A stretch of 64,000 bases of DNA. It comes from DASZIT01 sp036268775. GTDB taxonomy: Bacteria > Actinomycetota > Acidimicrobiia > Acidimicrobiales > RAAP-2. The notes under the pieces are model-generated. The model was not told the origin of the DNA. It was given only the letters and a program-made list of their open reading frames with translations, and did not search any database. Of the stretch, positions 1 through 8,316 are shown piece by piece; the first letter of the stretch is position 1; each line of letters opens with the position of its first letter. Location: the NCBI GenBank assembly GCA_036268775.1, contig DATATM010000030.1, positions 40,991-104,990 on the forward strand, read 5' to 3'. The translations under genes and the position numbers were made by a program.

Positions 1-2
1 GT

Positions 3-110
3 GACCGGGGGTGGCCGTCAATGGACGTGAACACCATCCACCGTATGGACACCCCGCTTGTCATGGAACGAGTGCGCCGAGCCTCTCGAGCAGGAGAGAC
101 GGCCCCGTAA
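3..110 (+). CDS. possible 3' end of a gene entering from the left edge
   Basis: The reading frame beginning at base 3 stays open from the window edge to a TAA at 108-110 and could be the last 35 codons of a gene that starts outside the window. The encoded tail is Arg-rich near its end. Codon third positions are mixed, so support is weak, and an internal ATG at 21 or 45 could equally start a short spurious frame. No domain is recognisable. Confidence 0.25.
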   Translation, partial: DRGWPSMDVNTIHRMDTPLVMERVRRASRAGETAP

Positions 111-356
111 CATCGGGTCGGTGGGCAGTACGGCACACCGGTGTCACCCAAAGGTGACGCTCCACCCAATCTGGTGCGGGTGACCAACACCGCAACGGCG
201 GCCTCGATTTCGTCGATCCTCAACATTCGTATTGGTCAAGCCGGCTATGGGTGTCCCACAGCAGGTTGGGGTCCGGTCACCCAGAAGAAGGTTTTGCGCC
301 CGTTTGGAGGGACTTTCTCCTCTTGACGCTCGCCCACAAAGAGCGCATGGTGGATT
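111..356. other. 246-bp leader region with one small hairpin
   Basis: No convincing gene is seen here. A perfect 6-bp stem (GTCACC/GGTGAC, loop CAAA) lies at 143-158. It is not followed by a T-run, so it is not a canonical terminator. A 61-codon frame from a GTG at 141 shows no ribosome-binding site and no recognisable family. The region may carry the promoter of the secreted protein that follows. Confidence 0.3.
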
Positions 357-1148
357 ATGCGACGTCTGTTGTTGTTGCTCGTTATTGGTGCTTTGGGAGT
401 GTTGGGTGTGCTCGTCGGTTCCGGAGCGACTGCCACGGCAACTAAGCCGCCTGTGACGACGACCACTGTGCCCTCCCTTCCGACTCTGCCTTTGACTACA
501 ACTACGGCGCCTCTGTCGATGGGTAGTCTTCCTTCTCCACCGTCTACCGTTTCCTTGCCTGTGGGTGGACTACCTCCTCCGCCGACTACCACGACAACGC
601 CGACTACCACCACAACGCCGACGACGCCGACGACGCCGACGACCACGACAACTCTGTCGCCGCCCGGTGGTAGCGGGGCTCAGTTCTCGTCTCAAACAGG
701 TGAGGCCGTGTCAACGCTTCCTGCGACTGAGAAGATCACTTCTGTTATAGCGATGCCTGGGGCTACCGTCGCGCCAGCGCCTGGGAGTGATGTGGTGATG
801 ACTTCGCCGGCAACTGCGGTTGCCGCGGCTGGAGGGGACTGGGGTGGTGTTGTTCCAACGGTCCGATATGGATTGTTGAGTTGGGATGCTGGTGGTACCT
901 TCTCTTCGACACCGGGTGCTAGTCCGTCCTTCATAGGCCCCCCGTCGCCCGGTCCTTACCAGAATGCCCCTGTGTGGGTAGTGACTTACGTGGGCGTGTC
1001 GCCGCCTATGACTGGCCCGCCTTGTCCGCCTGGCGGCTGCCCACCTGCGCCGTCTACGACGGTGGGGACGGTGCCCGCCGGTTCGGGATCGACGTATGTG
1101 TTCGTGGATGACCGTACCGGCCAGAACATCATGGGCTTGGCCTACTAA
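357..1148 (+). CDS. secreted Thr/Pro-rich hypothetical protein
   Basis: 263 residues. Residues 1-30 form a classical signal peptide: two Arg after Met, a Leu-rich core and a small-residue cleavage region. Residues about 30-105 are almost entirely Thr, Pro, Val and Ser, including Thr runs encoded by repeated ACN/CCG codons near 571-655; this looks like an extended, possibly glycosylated wall-spanning linker. The C-terminal part (about 110-263) is Gly/Pro/Ser-rich with a Cys pair in a PPCPPGGCPP motif and a more ordered end. No catalytic motif is visible. Codon use is richer in T-ending codons than in the neighbours, which may indicate acquisition or low expression. Function is unknown; an outer-surface location is inferred from the signal peptide. 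Confidence 0.7.
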   Translation: MRRLLLLLVIGALGVLGVLVGSGATATATKPPVTTTTVPSLPTLPLTTTTAPLSMGSLPSPPSTVSLPVGGLPPPPTTTTTPTTTTTPTTPTTPTTTTTLSPPGGSGAQFSSQTGEAVSTLPATEKITSVIAMPGATVAPAPGSDVVMTSPATAVAAAGGDWGGVVPTVRYGLLSWDAGGTFSSTPGASPSFIGPPSPGPYQNAPVWVVTYVGVSPPMTGPPCPPGGCPPAPSTTVGTVPAGSGSTYVFVDDRTGQNIMGLAY

Positions 1149-1265
1149 GGGCAGAGACGGCCGCACTGGAAGTTTGACCCGTCCACCTGCCCCCACAACG
1201 CTTAATACACGTATGATCCATCTGGTATCTCAGTGCTTTCTGTCCAGCGCTGGGAAGATGCCCGG

Positions 1266-1705
1266 ATGAGTTCATTCCCCGTCCTGGTCCGCACGTCTTC
1301 ACCTGCCGGAGAGACCCGATTCAGGCTGGCTGAACCGCTGATTGACTCTTATCTCGAGTTCGTGGCCGGTCGGACCAGACCGAACACATTGCCGGCGGTG
1401 GCCCACGCCCTGAAGGCGTTCTTCACCGTCGTCGACAAGGCACCGGTCGCCGTGGTCTCGGCCGATGTCTTCGAGTTCCTTGCCGACCAGCGGGGTGATC
1501 GCTCCGTGGTGCGGATGTCGGACGGCGAGTCAGGTCTGTCAGCCCGCACCATCGCCCGTCGGCTGTCCTCGGTGTCGGGCTTCTACGCGTATCTTGGTGG
1601 CCCGGGGCGACACCCCGGTCGAGACCAACCCGGTGCCGAAGGGACTCTCCACCCGCCGACGCGGCGGTCGGGTCCGGACGGTGCCACTGGTGCGAGTGCC
1701 CCGAG
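1266..1705 (+). pseudogene. tyrosine recombinase/integrase remnant, frameshifted and truncated
   Basis: From the ATG at 1266 the frame encodes the N-terminal SAM-like core-binding domain of a phage-type (XerC/D-like) integrase, including an LSxRTIARRLSSVSGFYAYL-type segment near 1545-1595. At about 1595 an extra G in TTGGTGG moves the rest into the +1 frame, where the expected continuation (VARGDTPVETNPV, then RTVPLVRVPR) is found up to about 1704. The catalytic domain with the Arg-His-Arg-Tyr residues is absent: similarity ends where the stop codon of the convergent acyltransferase gene begins at 1706. It cannot be an active recombinase. It marks an old mobile-element insertion or a rearrangement junction. 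Confidence 0.75.
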
Positions 1706-3208
1706 TCAGCTGGCCTCCCCCGCCGGCACGCTCACCAGGCGGCGTTGCGGCGCGCTCACCACACCAGCCGGACGTCCCGTCGCGGCCCTGCGCTTGCGCT
1801 TCACCGGGGTGGACAGGTTGGCGGCACGCCGTAGGTGCCCCAGTTCCTTGGCCATGGCGCGCGCCAGGGCCGGCAGATCCGGCACCGCGGTAGCACAGGC
1901 GTTCATACCCACGAACAACGAGTCGCGGTAGCTCTGCACCGTGATGTTGAGCGCTACCCCGTCAATGATCGGCCCGAGCGGATGCACTGCCTCCATGCGC
2001 ATCCCGGCGAAGTAGAGCGGGAAGGTGGGCCCCGGGACGTTGGAGATCATCAGGTTGCCTGCACGCAGCCGGCGCAGCACCCCCATGTGGGCTCCCAGTC
2101 GGAGGACCGCCCGGGCTACGGGGGGCGGGACCGCGTCGCTGACCGCCGACGCCATCGGGCCGTAGCCGACGGATCGCTCCTGGTCCTTGGTTGAAGCGCT
2201 GGCCCCCGAGATCGCTCGCAAGCGGTCCAAGGGCTTCTCCAGGTCGTTGGCCAGTGCCACGAACATGGCCGACAGCCGGTTCCCCTGCGCCTCGCCCTCG
2301 GAGAGCGCCCTCACTGAGACGGGCACGATCGCCACCAGCGGGTCACTGGCTTCCGGATCGTGCACCGCCAGATGCCGGCGTAGCGCGCCGGAGCTCATCG
2401 CCAGCACCACGTCGTTGATGGTGACCCCGAACTGTTCTTTCAGCTCCAGTACCTCACGCATCTTCAGCTCGGCGAAGGAGACCGCCCGGGTCGCCCCGAC
2501 CGGCGTCTCGAATGTCGAGGGAGCGCCCAGAGGAATGGAGATCGGGCCCGTCTCGCTGTCGGCGGCACGGCGGGCCAGCCGGACGGCGGTGCGCCCGATC
2601 TCCCGCACCGCCCGCCAGGCGCGGATGGGGCTGGTGATGAGGTTCGGGAGAGCGTCGGCGACCAACTGGGCGTTCGACGGCAGCGCCGGCGGCAGCCAGG
2701 GCGGGCAGAACTCGGTGATGGCGCGGCCTTCGGCGGACAGGTCGAGCAGCTGCGCCATGAGCTGTGCCCCGGCCACACCGTCGATGACAGAGTGATGGAT
2801 CTTGGCGACCAACCCCACCCGGTCGCCGCAGAGGCCTTCGATGACGTGCATCTCCCAGGGGGGTTGGTCCTTCATGAGCGGCCGGCTCATGATGTCAGCC
2901 ACCATCTGGGTCAGCTCCACCTCACCGCCGGGGTCCGGCACGGTCGCACGGTGCAGGTGGTTGTCGAGGTCGAACTCCGGGTCGTCAACCCATCGCGGGT
3001 GATCGAGCCCGAACGGTACGGCCATGAGGCGGCGGCGGAACGGGGGCAGGGTGGGCACGCGTTCGGACAGCAACGCCTTGACGGCGTCGAAGGAATACCC
3101 GCCGGGCGCGGTCGCCGGGTCGAAAATGCAGGCGTACGCCACCTCCATCGGCGTCTCCGGGGTTTCGGAGTAGATGAACATCGGGTCGATGCCGTTCATC
3201 CGCTGCAT
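1706..3208 (-). CDS. WS/DGAT-family wax ester synthase/diacylglycerol acyltransferase
   Basis: 500 residues from the ATG at 3208, which has a GGAG about 10 bases upstream; a longer frame reaches 3376 but its extra residues look non-coding. The condensing motif HHxxxDG is present as HHSVIDG at residues 138-144, followed by the C-terminal WS/DGAT domain with a PGP-type loop (NVPGPTFPLYFAG). Members esterify acyl-CoA onto diacylglycerol or fatty alcohols at the membrane-cytosol interface and build storage lipid droplets. A basic C-terminal tail of about 35 residues is poorly conserved in kind and runs into the truncated integrase. A second paralogue lies at 59327-60724. Substrate preference cannot be read from sequence. 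Confidence 0.93.
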   Translation of the reverse strand: MQRMNGIDPMFIYSETPETPMEVAYACIFDPATAPGGYSFDAVKALLSERVPTLPPFRRRLMAVPFGLDHPRWVDDPEFDLDNHLHRATVPDPGGEVELTQMVADIMSRPLMKDQPPWEMHVIEGLCGDRVGLVAKIHHSVIDGVAGAQLMAQLLDLSAEGRAITEFCPPWLPPALPSNAQLVADALPNLITSPIRAWRAVREIGRTAVRLARRAADSETGPISIPLGAPSTFETPVGATRAVSFAELKMREVLELKEQFGVTINDVVLAMSSGALRRHLAVHDPEASDPLVAIVPVSVRALSEGEAQGNRLSAMFVALANDLEKPLDRLRAISGASASTKDQERSVGYGPMASAVSDAVPPPVARAVLRLGAHMGVLRRLRAGNLMISNVPGPTFPLYFAGMRMEAVHPLGPIIDGVALNITVQSYRDSLFVGMNACATAVPDLPALARAMAKELGHLRRAANLSTPVKRKRRAATGRPAGVVSAPQRRLVSVPAGEAS

Positions 3209-3563
3209 GGCTTCACGCTCCGCATCCCGCCCGAGAGCCGAGAGACTCCTGTGGCGCACGCTGATCCCGCAGACCCTGGCTGTCGAAGGCCGGAGGCTTC
3301 CCGTCGGGCCGCATATGCACGCTCGATCCGGAAGTGCTCCAGTGAAATCGTATTTCCCTGCATCGCACCAGTTCAACCGGGATGGGGAAAGTTCTTCCTG
3401 CGTTCACGCGCTTGTAACCTGGCCGAACAACGAATGCCCGATGAACCCGATCGACTTCGGCTCCGTGAATGTCCCCAATCTTCGGATATGAGTGCGTCGG
3501 CCGCGAGGGGACCGTGGTCCGTAAACGAATTGTGAGCGGGCTCGGGTCGGGCCAAGCTGGGTC
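3209..3563. other. 355-bp divergent intergenic region
   Basis: It separates the minus-strand acyltransferase from the plus-strand methyltransferase and should hold both promoters. It has a visibly lower G+C than its flanks. Frames here are short and lack recognisable domains. No strong palindrome or RNA motif was recognised. Confidence 0.4.
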
Positions 3564-4301
3564 GTGCCCGAAAACCGATTCGTCGGCGAGATCGCCAGAA
3601 CCTACGACCAGCCTGGGACAGGGATGTTCGCCGGCGAAGTTCTCGAAGCGACCGTCGACTGCCTGGTCGAGTTGGCCGGCGGCGGAGCGGCGATGGAGTT
3701 CGCGATTGGCACTGGCCGGGTTGCTATCCCCTTAGCTGCCCGGGGCGTTCCGGTCGCCGGGATCGAATTGTCCACGGACATGCTGGCAGTACTGCGGTCG
3801 AAGCCCGAAGCGAGCGATATCACGGCCGTTGAAGGCGACATGGCAGTGACATTCTTGGAGGGGGAGTTCTCCCTCGTGTACCTGGTCTTCAACACCATCA
3901 CCAACCTGACGTCGCAAGACGAACAAGTCGCGTGCTTCGAAAACGCTGCCCGCCACCTTCGCCCTGGTGGCCGCTTTGTAATCGAGAACGGGGTGCCCGG
4001 TCTTCGTCGGTTACCGCCAGGGAATGCCGGAGTCCCGTTCGCAGTGACGGAGGACTACATCGGTGTCGACGACTTCATTGACCGCACACACAAGCAGATC
4101 TCCCGGTCTCGGCACTTCTACCGGAATCCCGATGGCAGCTTCCGCGAATTCACGGCACCATTCCGATACGTGTGGCCGGCTGAGTTGGACCTGATGGCTC
4201 GGATCGCCGGCATGACGCTGGAGCATCGATGGGCGTGGTGGGACCGCTCCCCGTTCACTGGTGAGAGCCCCTCGCATGTCAGCGTGTGGCGCCTCCCGTA
4301 A
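3564..4301 (+). CDS. class I SAM-dependent methyltransferase
   Basis: 245 residues, GTG start at 3564. The Rossmann-like SAM-binding fold is indicated by motif I FAIGTGR (residues 46-52; the usual first Gly of ExGxGxG is replaced by Ala), an acidic residue ending strand beta-2 (GIELS, about 70), a VEGDM segment near 90 for adenine contact, and a LRPGGRFVIEN motif near 133. The length matches small-molecule methyltransferases of the ubiE/COQ5-like group. A late WAWWDRSPFT stretch resembles a family seen in several actinomycetes. Substrate is unknown. Codon use includes many A/T-ending codons compared with neighbours, so it may be relatively recently acquired. Confidence 0.85.
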   Translation: MPENRFVGEIARTYDQPGTGMFAGEVLEATVDCLVELAGGGAAMEFAIGTGRVAIPLAARGVPVAGIELSTDMLAVLRSKPEASDITAVEGDMAVTFLEGEFSLVYLVFNTITNLTSQDEQVACFENAARHLRPGGRFVIENGVPGLRRLPPGNAGVPFAVTEDYIGVDDFIDRTHKQISRSRHFYRNPDGSFREFTAPFRYVWPAELDLMARIAGMTLEHRWAWWDRSPFTGESPSHVSVWRLP

Positions 4302-4454
4302 GTACAGAAGCAGTCGCCAATTCGCCTACGGGTCAGCCGGGGGTGCCTCTGAACGCCGGGAGCGGGACGGCGATCACCAGCTCGCCGCTCGGCCTGGCTA
4401 TCCTCGTTCCGAAGGACCAGGGCGATCCGGTCAAATGAATGGAGAAAGACAGAT

Positions 4455-5171
4455 GTGCCTGAGGGCCTGAAGGCCGGGGATGTGGCCGGCGAGATCACCA
4501 GACACAAGAAGCACACCAGCGATCGCGAGGAGGAATCGCCAGAAGAAGACGGGCGCGAGCATGATCGGGTGCTCTCGGTCATCGAAGCCATACTCCTCGC
4601 CATCGTGGCTTTGCTCGCCGCCTACACGGGATATGCATCGGCGAAGTGGAGCACCGAGTCATCGGTGCGGTTAGCCGGGGCCTCGGCGGCTCGTATCGAG
4701 GCGAATCGAGCCGCTCTCGATGCCCAGAACACCAAGGACTTCGACTCGACGACGTTCAACACCTGGTTCACCGCCTACGTTGCCGGCAACGCCACCGCCG
4801 AAGCGGTGGCGGAGCGCCGGTTCAGTCCCGCCTTCAAGGTGGCCTTCGACGCCTGGATCGCCACGCAGCCATTCACCAACTCGTCGGCCCCACCCGGCCC
4901 GACTTACATGCCAGAGTACAAACAGCCGGAACTCGCCCAGGCCACCAACCTCGACAAGAAAGCGGATACGCAATACGCGCTCGGGGTTGATGCCGGCGCT
5001 AACTCCGATAACTATGTCCGGGACACCATCTACCTCGCCACCATCTTGTTCCTCATCGGGATCAGTGGCCACTTCCGATTTTTCCGGATTCGGCTCGGTC
5101 TGGTCATCCTCGGCGGCCTCATGCTCATGGTCGCCGTGGTTCAGATCGTGACCTCGCCGCCCATCCCGTGA
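4455..5171 (+). CDS. hypothetical three-helix membrane protein
   Basis: 238 residues from the GTG at 4455, with a GGAGAAAG ribosome-binding site at 4441-4448. The N-terminus (1-36) is very rich in Lys, Glu and Asp and predicted cytoplasmic. A transmembrane helix spans about 40-60; a polar region rich in Ala, Asn and Thr (about 62-185) follows; two further helices lie at about 188-206 and 214-232 with a basic FFRIR link. The layout (charged head, one TM, extracytoplasmic loop, two TM) recalls DUF4337-like proteins, but that is only topological resemblance. The stop overlaps the start of the small zinc-ribbon gene (GTGA at 5168-5171), suggesting translational coupling. Function unknown. Confidence 0.7.
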   Translation: MPEGLKAGDVAGEITRHKKHTSDREEESPEEDGREHDRVLSVIEAILLAIVALLAAYTGYASAKWSTESSVRLAGASAARIEANRAALDAQNTKDFDSTTFNTWFTAYVAGNATAEAVAERRFSPAFKVAFDAWIATQPFTNSSAPPGPTYMPEYKQPELAQATNLDKKADTQYALGVDAGANSDNYVRDTIYLATILFLIGISGHFRFFRIRLGLVILGGLMLMVAVVQIVTSPPIP

Positions 5172-5317
5172 CTGTCGACGACGAAGGTCGCGCTCCCATC
5201 TGCCCGTTTTGCGGGGTGACCGCTCTACCCGGTGACGCCGGGCACGTTCTCGACCCACGCTTCATCTGTGAGAATCCCGACTGTGAGGCCTTCGGTGAAG
5301 TGATCGAGGCCGGTTAG
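5168..5317 (+). CDS. small CxxC zinc-ribbon protein (49 aa)
   Basis: A 49-codon frame starts with a GTG overlapping the previous stop by four bases (GTGA) and ends at the TAG at 5315-5317. It encodes two Cys pairs: CPFC near residues 12-15 and C-ENPD-C at about 34-39, a spacing compatible with a small zinc ribbon or rubredoxin-like knuckle. There is no signal peptide or membrane segment, so a cytoplasmic adaptor or regulator is likely. The tight overlap suggests co-translation with the membrane protein upstream. It is too short for most gene finders and no specific family was recognised. Confidence 0.6.
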   Translation: MTVDDEGRAPICPFCGVTALPGDAGHVLDPRFICENPDCEAFGEVIEAG

Positions 5318-5334
5318 ATCATTCCGTCCGTGCC

Positions 5335-5637
5335 CTGCCCCTGGCGCCGAAGCGGGGTCGTGAGGAGGACTATTCCGGTCCGATTCCAACATCGGTTCTT
5401 GCTGACTCGGCGCAACTTCGAAAGCGGCGACGAACGAAGCGGCTGGTACTGGTCGGGTACGGGCTGGTGGTGATTGTTGGCTTCGTAGTCGGGTACTTGT
5501 CGGCCAGTGGCACACCTGGCGCCCGCCTCGTTTGGGGACTGTTGGGCGTCTTCGTGGCATGGGTGGCCCTTTGGGTCGCGCTGCTGAGGCTGCGTGTTGG
5601 TATGTCGGTGCGGAATATGCGCGAGGGTCGGTCGTAG
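5335..5637 (+). CDS. possible small two-TM membrane protein without a standard start codon
   Basis: A frame open from 5299 to the TAG at 5635-5637 encodes a basic segment (QLRKRRRTKR near 5413-5442), two hydrophobic helices (about 5443-5500 and 5527-5580) and a basic C-terminus, a convincing small membrane-protein pattern. No ATG, GTG or TTG occurs in frame between the end of the zinc-ribbon gene and the first helix, so the start would have to be CTG (5335 or 5341) or another non-standard codon, or the gene has lost its start. It lies 17 bases or more after the zinc-ribbon stop on the same strand and may be the third member of that cluster. The exact 5' end is a guess. Confidence 0.4.
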   Translation: MPLAPKRGREEDYSGPIPTSVLADSAQLRKRRRTKRLVLVGYGLVVIVGFVVGYLSASGTPGARLVWGLLGVFVAWVALWVALLRLRVGMSVRNMREGRS

Positions 5638-5746
5638 GAGGATCCGGTCTTAGGAGGATCCCCCAGTCGGCGGGTGCGGGCGCGCTATCAGCCCGATGGT
5701 CCCGCCTGGCCCAGGAGGCCGCGCCCAGCATGCGGGTCTGTTCGAT

Positions 5747-6655
5747 TTACGGCGCCAGTAGTGCGGATCGCTCCCGGAGCATCCTCTTGCGGTCCTCGGC
5801 GCCGAGAGCTGCGGGCTCCGTCGAGTCGATGAAGTCGAGGAGCGCGTCGACGAACCGCTCCGGAGCCTCGATCTGGGGGAAGTGACCTACACCCTCAATG
5901 ATCACCAGCCGGCTGCTCGGCACAGCCTCGTGGGCGGAGTAGGCGTGGCTAACCGGGATGATGTCGTCCCGCTCCCCCCAGACGATGAGAGTCGGCATCG
6001 ACGAGGCCAGGTAGAGCCGGTCCATTGCGCTGACCGTCTGACCGCCGGGGTCGATAACGGACCTTATCGTGCGAGCAAAAGCCTGGCGGTTCTCCGCCTC
6101 CGCCAGCGACGCGTAGGCGCTCCACATTTCGGCGATACGACCCAGGCGGATGCCACTGCCGTTGATCTTCCGAAACAAGCTGTCACCCCAGTCACGGACG
6201 AAGCCCGGGAAGATCGCCGGCATCACGTACTCGCTCCCCGGGAACGTCATGAACCGAAGCATCCAGTTCACCTCTCGTCCCAGGCCGCCACTGTCGACGA
6301 GGACGAGCCGTTCGCATTGCTCAGGGTGTTGGTAGGCAAGCTGCATGGCAACTCCGCCCCCGAAAGACTGGCCAACGACGGAGGCCCGGTCGATGTCGAG
6401 GACCTCGAGCAGATCACGGATTCCACTGGCGAACGCGCCGAGTGAGTAGTCTCCAACCGGCTTGTGGGACTGACCATGACCCATCAGGTCCGGCGCAATC
6501 ACGGTGAAGCGATCAGTCAAACGAGGGATGACGTCCCGCCAGGTCCGGGAGCTGCCGGCTATGCCGTGAAGGAGCAGGAGAGCCGGCCCATTTCCCTCCA
6601 TTCGGTAAGCCATTTCGTGCCCGTGGATCGAGACGTGGTCAAGTTGGCCTTCCAT
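5747..6655 (-). CDS. alpha/beta hydrolase
   Basis: 302 residues from the ATG at 6655, preceded by GGGGAGAATGGCGGG; this start puts the fold at the usual distance from the N-terminus. An alternative GTG at 6799 has a good GGAGGT site and would add 48 residues. The oxyanion region is LLLLHGIAGSS (26-36), the nucleophile elbow GQSFGG places Ser97, and Asp230 (WGERDD) and His258 (GVGHFP) complete the catalytic triad. Length and motifs match esterase, epoxide-hydrolase and C-C-bond hydrolase members of the superfamily; the substrate cannot be inferred. It is monocistronic, between the small-membrane-protein cluster and a divergent ferredoxin-MBL gene. Confidence 0.88.
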   Translation of the reverse strand: MEGQLDHVSIHGHEMAYRMEGNGPALLLLHGIAGSSRTWRDVIPRLTDRFTVIAPDLMGHGQSHKPVGDYSLGAFASGIRDLLEVLDIDRASVVGQSFGGGVAMQLAYQHPEQCERLVLVDSGGLGREVNWMLRFMTFPGSEYVMPAIFPGFVRDWGDSLFRKINGSGIRLGRIAEMWSAYASLAEAENRQAFARTIRSVIDPGGQTVSAMDRLYLASSMPTLIVWGERDDIIPVSHAYSAHEAVPSSRLVIIEGVGHFPQIEAPERFVDALLDFIDSTEPAALGAEDRKRMLRERSALLAP

Positions 6656-6918
6656 CCCGCCATTCTCCCCTATCCATGCGGACCGCGTTGGCGCGACCAC
6701 TCCGTGCAGGGCCGAGAGCCTCGGATACACCGGATGGGTGCGACACTCCGGCACCTCGGGGATGGGCGTCGTCGTAGACGTTGTCGTCTGGTGGGACACT
6801 CATGCACCTCCGGATGAGGGGTGGTGGGTCCAATACCTCCCCGGCAATGGTGCCGGTGGTGGGCACGCCAGGGCCCATCCACCCCGGACGTCGACGAGGT
6901 GGCCGGTAGAGTCGTCAA

Positions 6919-7809
6919 GTGGCTCGCTTGGATATGCAGCACCCTGACAGTGTCGCCGGGGATTGGTACGCCGACACCCGTTGCATCGCCTGCGACGTCG
7001 CCCGCCACTACGCCCCTGGGCTGATCGCCGCCGACCAGGAGGGCCTGTCAGTCATCGTCCGCCAGCCGTCAGGGCCTGACGACGAGGCCGCCATGTGGAG
7101 GGCGGCGGAGGCCTGTCCGACCCGGTCGATCGGGACCCGGAGCCGGCGGCGGCCGCCACCCGACGTCTTCCCCTGGCGGCTCACCGACGACGTCTACCTC
7201 TGCGGATTCAACGACGAGTCCTCCTTCGGCGCCCACAGCTACCTGGCGGTGAGGAAAGAGGGGAACCTCCTGTTCGATTCGCCCCGTTACACCCGGCGGC
7301 TGGCCGACCGGCTGGCCGAACTGGGCGGGGTGGCCCATGTGCTGTTGAGCCACCGGGACGATGTGGCCGACGCCGACCGCTACGCCGAACGGTTCGCCGC
7401 CCGGGTGTGGATCCACCAGGCCGACGCCGATGCCGCCCCCTACGCCACCGACATCCTGCGGGGTGACGACATCGTCACCGTGGCGCCGGGGGTGCGGGCG
7501 ATTCCGGTGCCCGGCCACACCCGTGGCAGCGTGGTGTTCGAAGACGACGGCGGCCACCTGTTCACCGGCGATTCCCTGTCCTGGAATGAAGAACGCCACG
7601 GTCTCGACGTCTTCGGATCGGCCACCTGGTACTCGTGGCCGGCCCTCACCACCTCGATGGCCCGACTGGCCGGGGTGGCCCGCTTCTCCTGGGTGCTGCC
7701 CGGCCACGGCAAGTGGGGCCATGCCCGCCCCGAGGAGATGACCCGACAGCTGGTCCAGCTGGCCGACGACATGGGGCGCCACACCAAACAGACCTGGAGT
7801 CGTCGTTAG
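6919..7809 (+). CDS. ferredoxin-like domain fused to a variant MBL-fold hydrolase
   Basis: 296 residues from the GTG at 6919 (ATG at 6934 is possible). Residues about 15-72 resemble a small ferredoxin with C22, C25 and C66 (ACPTRSI), but the third cluster Cys is Ala28, so only three ligands remain. Residues about 85-280 are a metallo-beta-lactamase fold whose metal motif is the variant SHRDDVADADRY instead of HxHxDH, followed by PGHTRGS, TGDSL and a final LPGHG His. Proteins of this layout occur in cyanobacteria, plants and actinomycetes as MBL hydrolases of unsettled substrate. The incomplete cluster suggests that the ferredoxin part is now structural. The AraC gene starts 32 bases after the stop. 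Confidence 0.85.
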   Translation: MARLDMQHPDSVAGDWYADTRCIACDVARHYAPGLIAADQEGLSVIVRQPSGPDDEAAMWRAAEACPTRSIGTRSRRRPPPDVFPWRLTDDVYLCGFNDESSFGAHSYLAVRKEGNLLFDSPRYTRRLADRLAELGGVAHVLLSHRDDVADADRYAERFAARVWIHQADADAAPYATDILRGDDIVTVAPGVRAIPVPGHTRGSVVFEDDGGHLFTGDSLSWNEERHGLDVFGSATWYSWPALTTSMARLAGVARFSWVLPGHGKWGHARPEEMTRQLVQLADDMGRHTKQTWSRR

Positions 7810-7841
7810 GAACTCTCGACGCCGTCGGGCATACTGAGCCG

Positions 7842-8276
7842 ATGGCCGACCCGCCGCTGTCCCGCCATCTGCTCCGGGCCAAGGACCTCGCCGACGCCCG
7901 CTATTTCGAGCCCCTCTCGGTCGCCGATCTGGCCGCCGCCGCCGGCCTCTCCCCCGCCTATTTCAGTCGCCAGTTCAAGCGCAGCTTCGGCGAGTCACCC
8001 CACCAGTACCTGTTGACCCGGCGCCTGGAGCGGGCCGCTGCCCTCCTCCGCACCAGCGATTGGTCGATCGCCGACATCTGCTTCGCGGTCGGCGCCAACG
8101 GCCTCGGCTCGTTCACCACCAGCTTCGGTCGAATGTTCGGTCAGACCCCGACCACCTACCGGGCCGCCTACCCCCCGGCCGAGTCGCAGCTGCGGATTCC
8201 CAAATGCGTGGCCCAGGCCTTTGGCCGCCCGCAGAACCGCACGTTTCGAGAAGACGCCCTGATCACCGCCCCTTAG
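7842..8276 (+). CDS. AraC-family transcriptional regulator (DNA-binding domain only)
   Basis: 144 residues from the ATG at 7842. Two helix-turn-helix units typical of the AraC/XylS C-terminal domain fill residues about 5-105 (LAAAAGLSPAYFSRQFKRSFGESPHQYL, broken here into FGESPHQYL and IADICFAVGANGLGSF), and an FGQTPTTYR motif closes the domain. There is no N-terminal ligand-binding domain; the remaining 40 residues look unstructured. It is followed by a VOC protein 40 bases downstream in the same direction, a recurrent regulator-glyoxalase pairing in actinomycetes. It probably controls that gene and itself. Confidence 0.9.
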   Translation: MADPPLSRHLLRAKDLADARYFEPLSVADLAAAAGLSPAYFSRQFKRSFGESPHQYLLTRRLERAAALLRTSDWSIADICFAVGANGLGSFTTSFGRMFGQTPTTYRAAYPPAESQLRIPKCVAQAFGRPQNRTFREDALITAP

Positions 8277-8316
8277 GCTCGACGTTGTAGCCCGACCGAC
8301 CCGCCAGGAGGACCTG

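Noticed and set aside
141..326. 61-codon frame from GTG at 141
   Set aside because: No ribosome-binding site, no recognisable family and mixed codon use; it overlaps a small hairpin, so it was left as intergenic.
3209..3376. Longer N-terminus for the first WS/DGAT
   Set aside because: The extra 56 residues are unlike the family, and the ATG at 3208 has a GGAG site and gives the typical N-terminus.
5532..5885. 117-codon plus-strand frame over the hydrolase 3' end
   Set aside because: It is in a different frame from the small two-helix protein and lies over the clearly coding minus-strand hydrolase.
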